A DNA stretch of 61,703 nucleotides from a virus. Each line of letters starts with the position of its first letter. Position 1 is the stretch's first letter. Below are positions 9,137 through 21,100 of the stretch, in pieces. Made by a program: the position numbers and the translations under genes. The stretch lies in IMG/VR virus record IMGVR_UViG_3300017605_000032, positions 1 to 61,703 of that record. One strand, given 5' to 3'. The notes beneath the pieces were generated by a model, which saw only the letters and a list, made by a program, of their open reading frames with translations, did no database searches and was not told the DNA's origin.

Positions 9137-12100
9137 TTAGCATTCTTTTATTTTAGTTTTTTCTTCTTCTGATAGAGAATCCCATTCTTCTTTAGATAAT
9201 CCATCTGGTATTGTTTCTTCAGGTGTAACACCTTCCATAATATTCACAATAACATTATCATCTACTTCATTAGGAATCTTAGTGAAATCATTGTCTAGAA
9301 CAGATTCTTGATTTGTAGCATAGAACTCTTGAGCTTTGAATGAATCTCCCCAAGCATTTATTCCTCTATAAACATAGTTAAAATAATCCTTTCCTTTAGA
9401 ATTAGAATAGTGTACTAAAGGTACTCTTTTTCCATCTTCTATAGTATAGACTTTTTTCATCAACATTCTGTTTATGTAAGAATAGTCTCCTGTTTTTCTA
9501 GCTTTAATCTTATCTTCCTTAGTAATATAGTTTTCCCATTGATACACTAAGAAATCACTTCTTCCTGATTGAGAACCTACTTGAACATTTATAACTCTAG
9601 GGATAACACCATCCTTAACAGCTTCTCTTAGGTTCTTATCTACAAAGGCTTCATTCATATTCACATATGGAGCACCTTTTCTAAGTTCTTTTAGGAAAGC
9701 CTTATGTTGAGGAACTATATTAGAATTATTCCAGTTATTTCTTTGGAATACAGCTAAGTTATAATAATCTTCCAAATTAGGAAGAGTTTCTAGAATAGAA
9801 AGAGAAGCGTTATATTCTGCTTTGAAATCTTCATAAGGAAGAAGTTGAGAGAAAGCTATTGGTGAATTTGTTAAACCTGATTGTAAAATAGCCACACTAA
9901 CTAGTTTTTTATAAAGATCTGATTGATTAGCTTTTAAATGATCTCTAAGTTCTTGGAAACCTGAAATAACAATATCTTGATTATAGGCTTTACCATCTTT
10001 AGCAGTTAAAGATAAGTTATCTACTTTACCCTCTTTAGCACCAGCCTCTAATCTTAGAGAGTTTATAATGATGTTAGAATGTAAAGGGTGATTAGTATCT
10101 TTAACTACTTTATTTCTAAAGTCTATAATCTCTCTGGCAGCACTCTTTTTCTTATCTGTTCCTACAAGAATAGCAGCAATATCTTTATTAGCCTTAGTAT
10201 TAGTCTGCATAGCCCAATCAAATAGATCAGCTACAGCTTTCTGGGAAGTCTTAACAAAGTCTCTATCATTCATTTCAGTATAAGGAAATAACACAGCTTC
10301 CATTACATCTCTAACAGATTTTCTTCCTTCAGTCTTATTATCTCTATCAGAAAGAAGGATAGTAGACATTGCATTTCTTACTTTAACAAAGTTATCTTTC
10401 AATACTTTAATAAATGAAGCCTCTGCTAATGTATCTATAGAAGAGATGATAGTGTTTCTACCTTTCTCATACTGTATTTGTTTTTTATAAATCAAATAAG
10501 GGTCATTAAGAGTAGCTGTATCAAAGTTAGATCCTTGTGTTACTAAGAATTGGTGGTTAGCCATTTTAGAATACTTTAGAAACTCTTTTAGGATATACTG
10601 TTGTTGAGCTAATTCTAAATCTCCTTCAATAGTTTTACCTACAGTACTCTCAAGCTCTTTCTCAGAAGGGAGTCCTTTAATATCTATAGCCTTAGATGGT
10701 TTAAATTTAGCTAAAGATTCTTCTATAAGAGGTTCAATGAATAACCAAGAATACCCAGAGTTTTCAACTGAAGCTAAGTAATCCTTAATGATAGGCTGAT
10801 TCATGAAATAAGCTATTGTGTTAATAGGAACTCCTAAATCTATTAAGAATAACCAAGTAGATGTAACATTAGGAGTAGCTCCTAGCTCCATAATCCAAGG
10901 TCCTTTAGAAATATCCACATATCCATCAATGAACATTCCATTCAAATCTGATATATATTCCCCTGCTTTGTTTTTAATCATAGCTAGAGCAGGTCTATCT
11001 ACACCATCAATTTTGATTTTATTATATTTCTGGAAGTTAATATCAGTGTCTTTTGCATATACACTAGACATATTGTTAGCTCCTAATACTTCTCTATCTT
11101 CCATAGGAACATTATTCATGTTATCTACATTAACAAAAGAAGGAGTTCTTTGTCTTTGAGCATGTCCTGTTTGTCCTACAGCAGCAATACCAATAGCATA
11201 TTTACCAGATACAAATGCTTGTCTTAATCCTGACATAAATGATCTACTAAGCATGTTTCCTGGAGAGCTATAGTCAATCTCAGGTCTTCCAAGTAAACTA
11301 TTAATTTTCTTAGCAAGATTACTTAACTGAGAAGCATCATTAGGTTTAACTAGGTTATCGTAGTTTTCAGGACTAGATATAAGAGTTTCTAAAGATTCTA
11401 TATAAGCATTCTCTAGAGATTTCATATACAAGGAATCTACTACAGTTTTCTTAATTCCTTCTTCAGATAGTTCTTCTATAAAGTCTGATAATACATCTTC
11501 TTCAGTAAACACACCTAGGTCTCCAAATATTGCTTCCACAAGTTTTCCCTCTAGTTTACCTTGTCTGAATAAATCTATTTCTTCCTGAAGAGCATCAAAT
11601 TGTTTTTTAGTGAAAAACTCTCCTCTATCAAATCTTGAAGAGAATTCATCTTTAGCTTCTTGACCTATTCCATAGAAAGGAACTATTTGTGGTTTACCAT
11701 TAAAGGATCTATATACATTTTTCAAGTATATAGACAATTTATCAATATCAAAATCCGAACCTGCTTTCTTAACCAGAGCTGAAGGTATAACAACAGAATC
11801 TCCAAAGTCTTTAGGTAAAAATTGTTTAATCTTAAAGACATCTATAGAGTTTTGTTTCTGTGTAGGAATACGAAATCCAACACCACCAAGCACTTTCTGA
11901 CCTTCAGGAGTCTCATTAAGATAGTGTAATAGTTCTTCATCAGTCATATTAGAATCAAACCATCTACCTACCATAACCTCGCATACTCTCTTTCCATCTT
12001 CATTCTTGTAGAATGATAAGATATCAGAAGTAAAGATTTTTTTATCTCCTACATTCTCAGCTTTAACTCTATTAGACTCTAACATAGCAGAAGTAATCTG

Positions 12101-15100
12101 AACTTTCATACCTCCAGAGATCTTAGGGCTAACAACATTCTTATCAGCTATAGAAAATAAGATATTTCTCAATTGTTGATAAACTGGTGTAGCTTCTATA
12201 ATAACAGAATCATTAGCTAAATCAGATAGAGCTTCAACAATGTTATTATTGATATCTCTCTTTAGAACCTCATCTTTTAGAGTGGTTACTAGTTTTGCCT
12301 TATCAGCTATCTTGTATCCTGTAGGAGTTTCTTTGATACCTAGTTTATACAACATAGTTTTATATCCTTCATCAATCTTAGCCTCTAGAAGTCTTTGATT
12401 GTTTTTTATCTCTTTGTATAAACTAGATTTTTCTTTTTCAGTTTCATCTAGGGTATTCCAAGTAGCAAATCTTTCTTCAAAAGAAGCATCTGACATAAAA
12501 TCTACAGGTACACCTGCTTCCATAAAGTCCATTGTAGCTAACTTGGTAATCTGTGTACCTTGTCTTACTAATGGAGTATCTTTAGAAGGAACATCAGACT
12601 GTACAGACACAATAGCAAAAGGGATTCTAGATACTCCTTGAGGAACATTAGGGTTTTTAAGCTGTTGTGCTGTTTGGAAAGGTTCTTTAGAGAAAGAACC
12701 ATCTTCATTATACACAGGACTAATTACTTCAGAACCTACTTTAGATCCAGAAGCATATACAGCATAGTCTACATCCTCTTTCTGCATTTTATTGTACATC
12801 TTGATAGCATTAGAATCAGGGTTGATTTGATGTAATATTCTGAAAGATTGTGGCACAAGAGCAAACTTATGAAGTACAATATCATTGTAGTTTCTACCAT
12901 TAGCTTTGTTACCTGCTGTAATAGGTTTTAAAGGAGTGTAAGTGTTTTTAATACCTGGATTTCCTTTAGCATACAATTCTTTTTCAGCATTAGACATTTC
13001 AAGTCTTTTCACTGCTTTCTCATAAGCAATATCATATCTGTATTGCCTTTCATTAGCATCTGACCAATCTCCTGCTCTCAATCTAAATACTCTATAAGCT
13101 TTTAGAGTGATAATTCCTCCACCATCTGTTTCTTCATATGGTTTATCATATCCTTCATTTTCATTAATACTATTAACATCCTCTATAGTTATAGTTCTAA
13201 AGTGGTCTCTTTGCATATCTGTATACCCTATATCTCTAGCATCTCTATAGTCTTTATTATAAGCATTATGTAGAGAAGCATTAATTAGAGGAGAGCCTGC
13301 TATTAATGGTTGTCTAGGAGAGTTGAAGTTCTTGATACGTTTAAGCTCATCTGAATACTGATAAGGATCTGAATATATAAGCTTATGCATCTCTATATTA
13401 GAAATCATATAGTTTACTGATAGAGCTTTCATAGACACCATTAATGTATCTCTAGAATCAAAATTAGGTAGTCCAATATTATCTAGAGAGATTTGTCCTT
13501 CTTCATTGTATTGAAGAATATTATAGTTTTCCAAAAGACTAATAGTTTTATCAGCATCTTGTTTAATAAATGCTTCTACATCTCTATTAATTACAGCTTC
13601 ATAATCATCATAGATTTTCTCAGCTGTTTTACCTTTTCCTGCTACATCCTTCATAACAGAAGTATATACTTCAGGACTAAGAATGTATTTAAAGAATCTC
13701 AAGTCTTTAGTTTTCTCAGCCTTAATCTTATCTGTTTTTCCAGCAACAGTTCTTTTATCTCTAGCTAAACCAATCTCAGATATAAGATAGTTCTTGAAGA
13801 TTGTATTGTATGCTTTATTAATCACAGCTTCTTTACCTACAAAAGGAGAATCTTTCTCAAACATCTTAACACCCCATTCAATAGAAGCATCTCCAGGAAC
13901 TAAGTTTAGGAATACTCCATTAAGGTTTAGATTTATCTCTTGAATAACTCTTTCTCTATAAGTAAGTTTAGAAGACTCTTTCTTCTTACCATTATTCTCA
14001 TTGATAGTTCCATCTATATAAACTGGTCTGAATAGATTCTCTGTACCTGCTCTTCTAGTTCCTTTATCTGTAAACATCTTTTTCAAGATCTGAGAACCTT
14101 TGGTAAATACATCAGTTTTCAAATAGCTGTATTGAGAAAAAGAAGGGTTTGTCTCTACTTCATTAAGATTTTTAAGCTTAGAAACAACATCATAGAAAGA
14201 ACTAACAATGTTAGTACCTATATAAGTTTGTGTTCTATCTCCATTAATATTAAAGTATGTAGATTCATATTCAGGGTTTTCTAAGAATGCTTTTAGAGTT
14301 CCCATAGAAAATAACCTTCCATCAATATTCAGTGTCTGAGTATTAATCAAAGCTAAATCTTTAACTTTAGAAAGAGATTCAAGCATACCTTCAACATTCT
14401 CTTTGAATAGTTTTATTTGTTCTGGGTCTAAGTTTTTAATATCCTCTTTTGTAAAATCAACCCCTAGGTTCTTCAGGAAGTTAGAATAGGTTTCCAACTT
14501 AGAAGGATCTAGTTTCATTCTTGTTAAAGCTGAAGAAGGATTATATTTACCTGTCTTTTTATTATAATCAAACAATAGAGATTTATCAGATTTAATAGTA
14601 TCAATGATATTATTAATCATATCTCTTTTACTTTGTTTAGCAGCACTGGTAAGAGTACTATCAGAAACAATTATATCTCCTGTAGGAAGAACAAATACTG
14701 TTACAGCATCTGCATTCTGTTTTTTCATAGTCTTCCAGAAAGCAGATATTAATTGAAAGTCATGTTCATCCAATACAGAATAATCTACAGGCTTAAATTC
14801 TCTTATACTACCATCAGCAGAAGATTTAGTTAATCTCTTATACAATGATCTGTAATTAGGATCAGTTAGTGCAATTACTCTAAGTCTATTAAGCATATCA
14901 TCTATGTTAACAGAATCATGTAACCTATTCATAAGAGTAATAAACACTTTACTTCCAGGAATTAATGAGTTACCTCCTATAGAAGTTAGCTTATTAATAT
15001 TGGTTGTTTTACCCTCTTGAACTACAGTTTGTTGTTCTATAAGAGTTCCAAGAAGAATCTTTACAGCACTAGAAGCTTTTCTAAATGAATCTATCTGTCT

Positions 15101-18100
15101 AGCATCACCATAAGAATCATCCTTTCTCTTTTCATCACTAGTAACATTTAAATCATCATTATCATCAAATTGAATATCAAATGCTTTTAAATGGTTTTGG
15201 TGCACTTCAACAACATCTTTCCAGTTTTCAGTAATGCTATTGATTAGTTTTCTGTATCTATTAATTTCAGCTAGAGCAGCATCTTTCTTCTCTTTAGAAG
15301 TAGCAGCTTCTCTTTGCTTATTGTACTCTGAGGCTTTCCATCCCATAAGACCTACAACTTCTTTGTATAGTCTGTTGTACAAATCTTTCTTGTTTTCTGG
15401 TACAACATTAAATAGACCTTTATTATCTTTTAGAGCATCTCTTACAGTAGCAAAAGTCATATGCTCTATAATTTCATTTAATTGAACTATGGGCACACCT
15501 GCTACTCTATATTCAGCCATAGGACCAGCTTCTATCTCTTCTATATCTGTTATACCTCTATTAGCATAAGATAGTTTAGATTGATAAGGATTGTATTTAG
15601 CATAGTAACCATTACCTACTCTTTCGAATAATCTATTAGTGTTGTATGCAGCATCTTTACTTATAAAGAAGTGTTTAATAAAAGCAATTAACTCATCAAA
15701 CATTCTTCTTATTAGAGATTTAGGTTTAGCATTTCCTATTAGAATATGATCTCTAAATTCTTCAGCTAATTGTTCTTTAATCTGGTGTTGATTAGCTTGT
15801 TTATAAGGAACAATTTTACCTGTCTCTCTATCCTGAAAAACACCTTCTCTAGATTTAAACTCTTTATATATCTTAGTTCTTTCTTTTACAGGAGTAAACA
15901 TCTTCCATATAGCCTCAAACACCTCATGGTAGGCTGTACCTACTTCAGCATTCTCATATACATAGATAGCTCCATCCTGAAGCATACCCCAAGCTTGTCT
16001 ACCATTGGTAGCTTTAATGATATTCTTAACTCTATAGAAAGGAATATTAGGGAAAGATTGTTTAACAAATTTCTCTACTTCATCCCACTTCTCTTTAGTG
16101 ATATCAAATTTAGATTCTTCTTGTACAGCAATTCTATAGTTTTCATTATCAGGAGCTGTAAAATCTAAGTTCTTTAACCAATCATCAAGGTCTTCTACTT
16201 CTTGATCTTCTACTTCTTCAGTAGTTTCTTCAGTAGGTGTAACTGTAGGAGTAGTTGTAGTCATAATTACTTCTATCTCCTCATCTTCCTCCTGTTCTTC
16301 TTCCTCTTTGATTTCCTCAAAATCATCTTCAACTACTTCTTCTTTCTCCAACTCAGCTCTAATCATAGGACCAAGTTTAGCCATTACACTATTAACAACA
16401 AAGTTTGCATCCTTAGAATCACTGTATTTTAGAGATTTACCTGTAGCTGCATTTGTAGCGCCAGTTAATTCTTCTAAAGCACTAGTCATTTCTGTATCAT
16501 CTTCCCATTTAATAACTTTAGTGTTCCATAATCCTATATTACTAGTGTCTGTAATAGCATCTCTGTCTAGAGTATATTCAAAATCTACTCCTCCCCATTT
16601 AAGAGTATTTAGAGTATGACCATCCATTACAATAGAAGAAGCTTGTTTAGCTAATAAGTCTTTGATAATAGGGATTAGTTTTTGTCTTATAGACCCCTCT
16701 ACAATAGCATTATCCTTAGTATTTGCAATATCTAGGTTCTTACCTGTTTTTTTATTAATAAGGTTTGCTACATCCTCATAAGTAGAATTAAGTCTAAACT
16801 CTATAGCATCCCATATATCATCATCATTAGTGATATCTGATATATCATTTCTATCTATAAGATATTCAAAAGGAGTTTCTAATAGTTCTACTGTATTGAA
16901 TGTCTTACCATCCATTACAACCTCTCCAGGTTTAGCTTTTCTAACTTGAGTAGGTTTTTGTGTAGGTTTCTTTACAGGCTCTTCTGTAACTTCCTCTTCT
17001 TGAGGAACATTGATTTCATCAGCCTCATTAGTTAATGTGAAATAAACTGCTTTTCTGTTTTTATCTTCTTTCCCTAATAGAGGTCTAACATTAGTAGTAA
17101 GAGGAAGATCATTAATATCTCTCTTATCTACAGGTTTACCTTCACTTTTATTATTAGGTTGAGAAGGAGATAACAAGAATGTTTGATAGTTCTGCCATTC
17201 TCTAGTTATAGGTAATCCTGCATTATCTATTCCTATGATTTCAAAATAAGGAGTATTCCATCTAGAATCTTCTTTATTACTATTTACCAAAGAGGCATTA
17301 GTATTGAAGTATAGATTAGACAATAGTTTCTTAATAACAATTTGATCTCTTTGTAAAGCAGAAGGAGTATAGTCTACACTATAACCCATTCCTGAGATAA
17401 ATAGTTTAGTTACAGATTTACCTTGTTCATTAGTAGCATAATCAAACCAAATATTATTATATCCTGGTTTATCCTTTAGATTACCATCTTGGTCTTTAGC
17501 AGTACCCCAATAAGCCACACTTCTTAACCATGTAAAGAATCTTTGTGTTTCCTCTGTTTTCAATGTTTTATGTTCTACAGCATTCTTAGCTGTTTGTACC
17601 ATAACATCATAAATAAGATCTACTTCTCTTTCATTGAACTTTCTATTATCTAAAGGAACAAGACCATTATCAGTTCTTAAGAACACCTTACCAGCAGCAT
17701 TATCAAATGTAGAAGTACCATTAGAGAGTGTATCACTAATAGCTACTTGTACTACAGGAGTGATCTCTAAATCTTCATCACCTATTAATCCTGATTTCTC
17801 TACAGGAATTCTAGAGTTATAATCTCTTTTTTCTTTTCCTTCAGTATCAGTATATGTTACATACTCTAGGATACCAAAAGAAGCTCTCACATCTTGGTAG
17901 TCTCCTAGACTATCTTTTTCTAATTGTGTATCTCTCCATCCTTTATAGATACTAGATAATCTTTCTACTTCATCTTTAGGTGTAGTTTCTCTAAACATAG
18001 ACTCTTTACCATTTCCATAGTCAGCTTGTAGAGTTTCTAAAGGAAACACTTGGTAAATTACATTGTCTAATGTAGGATTCTCTAACACATCTCCAAACTC

Positions 18101-21100
18101 ATCTACTAATACAGGACCATCAGCAGTCTCTTTAACAAAGACTAAAGCAATAGTTGTATCAGGATTTACTCCTGGAATAGCTTCTTTAGTAGTTGGATCT
18201 GTAGCTAAGAATTTAGTTAAGCCTTTTAATCCTAGTTGTGCTTCTGTTTTAGAAGTTACAACCATTCCTTTAATATCCTCATTATTAGGAATCTTAGGAA
18301 ATCTTACACCAAATCTATCTGCTCTTTGAACAAACTCCTTATCAGTAGCAGGTACAATAGTAGATGTTACCAGAGTGATATTATCTTTCTTACTGGCAGG
18401 TTCATAATCTCTAGCTACAGGAACATTCTGTACAGAGTTATCATTAACACCTATGAACTCCTCTTTAAGGGTTTCATTAAGTTGTTGTTCTTGTTCTTCT
18501 CTCTTCTGTGTTTTCCAATCATTAGAGATTTGTCTGAATTTATCTAGGATAACATCATGAGCTCTTAATTGTTTCTCTAGTTCTTTTAGTTCTGTAGAAA
18601 CAATATCCATGTGTTCTTTAAGATCTGTAATCTTATTCTCATTGAGAGTGATTTCATTATCCTCTACATAAGCTAGATAATCTTCTGTTTGTTTGAAATC
18701 TTCTTTATAGTTAGGTCTATCTCTTAGGAATAATGGAGTTTCTCTTAAGAAATCTACCCAAGGTTGTCCATTAGGAGATGGAACACCTTCATATTTTTTA
18801 CCAAAAGCTTCCAATACACCTCTAAGCATAGATACAGCAGAGTCAATAGCTTTTTCTAGAGATGTGATAAGTTTGGTTATAGTAGTCATAGCTCTATTAT
18901 TATCTGTAATAGCCTCTACTAAAAGCATTCTATCAAATCTCAATTGTTCCATAAGATCTTTCATAGGAACAGGAAGGTCTTCCAATTCATCTACAAAGTT
19001 ATCTATGTACTGTATGTTGTATTCTAGTTCTTCTTTTTCAGTCTGTAGTAACTCTACCTCTTGTTGTAGTTGCTCTACTGCTCTAGATAATTCCATAGCA
19101 GTTTTCAAAGCATCAGAAGCAGCTTTTTTAAACTTAAAGAATTTCTTAACCCTCTTATCAGATTCAGATTGAACTATCTCTTTAGAAATTTTATCTAATT
19201 CTTGCTTCTTGTTTTCAATCTGCTTAGTCTTTTGTTCTATAAGCTTATTAGTTTTCTCAACTCTTTGAACCATATCATCTGATAGAGAAGCTAGAATTTC
19301 AAATCTTTGATTAATTCTTCTTTCAATATTAGGGTCTTTCTCAGCAACAAACTCTTTAGTAGCTTCTTCTTGGGCAATAGTAAGCTCACCTATTTTATTA
19401 ATAATAGGTTCTTTAAAGTCTTTTTGAGCCTTAAACATATAGTTCATGGCTTCCATTACTTTAATCTTACCATTCTTATCTCTATAGACAAAATCTAACT
19501 TACGTTTATCTTTAGTGTTGTATCTAAGTCTTCCTGTAACAGGTTTACCATCTGCACCTTTAATAAGCTTATTAGTGAAGATAGAATTCTGGTGTTCATG
19601 GAAGAACTTAAATTTTCTATTAGTAAGTAATTCAGAAGCTTTAGTTAGAGAGTAGTCTTCTAACTTTTCTGGAGTTACATCTTTAATAACACCATTAGAT
19701 TGTTTTATTTTAAAAGATCCATCTTCATTAACCCCAATAACAGTTAGTCTAGGTTGTCTATAAACTTCTTTACCATTAGCATTGTGATATACTACTTTAC
19801 CAAGAACATATTCTGTTCCTAGTTCTATATCTCTATCTCCATTTTTAGTTCTAATAGTGATGGTTTCCTTAGGAGTAGTATCTTCAGGAAGTTCTCCTTC
19901 TTCAGTAACAGTTTTTGTAGAATCAGCTTCTTCTTGCTCTATTTCTTGATTATCTTTAGGATTGTTTTTGATATTAGTATAGTCCTGAAGGTAAGAATCT
20001 CTCTTAAGAGCCATTCTAGCTATATCTTCTACTTGTCCTGCAAGAGTTACTTTCTCATCCTCTATAACTTTTAGAGGTTTAATATAAGTATCAACAATGT
20101 TATTGATCTTATCATCTACCTCAGATAACTCTCCACTAACAACTTCATTAATGAAATCATCTACAGACATACCTAATCCTGCCAAACTAGCAGATACTTC
20201 AGGTATTCTCTTATCATAATCAGCTACTTTAGAGGCTGCATAAACCATTTTATCCATCACAGCTGAAGAATATATAGGTTTACCTTCTTCATCTATCTGG
20301 CTACCATATCTAAGGTTTAGAGATTGATAAAGTGATTTAACATTATTAGCTGTTTGTTCTAGAGAGTTTATTCTTTTAAGATAAGATTCTTGGGTATCAT
20401 CTACTAATGCTTTACCCTCTGCAATAAGTTGTGAGAATCCATCAGTTGAAGAAGCTAATTTTCTATAATCCTCTATCTCTTGTTTAACAAGATCAAATCT
20501 TCCAAACTTAATTCTAGGGGAAAGATAGTTTACTATATAATCCATTTCAGCATCTTTACTCTCAGATACTTTACCCTCTTTTAGATATTGTTCTCTTTCT
20601 TCTTGTATAGATACTCCCCTATTGACAGCATCAAATGTTTCCTTAGAGAAATCAGAAAGTCTATTTTTATTAAAGCTTTCTACAGCTTCTACAGTATTTC
20701 TTTTAATTTCTTGTCCTTCTCTATAATTACCTCTGGCAGTCATTATACTTCCAGATAAACCTCCAGTAATAATACTTTCCATTCCTTCATTAGAACCTAG
20801 AGTATCTCTTACACCTTTTACAAGGCTATCAAATATATCTCCTGACTTACCATTATATTTTTTATTAAAGTAATCTTCTGTACCTTTAGAAATAGCAAAC
20901 TGTGCACCTTCCTCAAATCCTTCTGATATAGAAAATAGATAAGGTCTTACAGTGTTGATTCCTTTAAGTATTTTACTCTTACCTTCTTTAGCTACAAATT
21001 TTCCCCCTTCTTCTACAATCTCTGCTGTTTCTCTAGCCAATCCATTAATCATCCCTTTTTCTGCTTTATAAGTAGAACCTAGAATTTTAGGGAATTGAAT

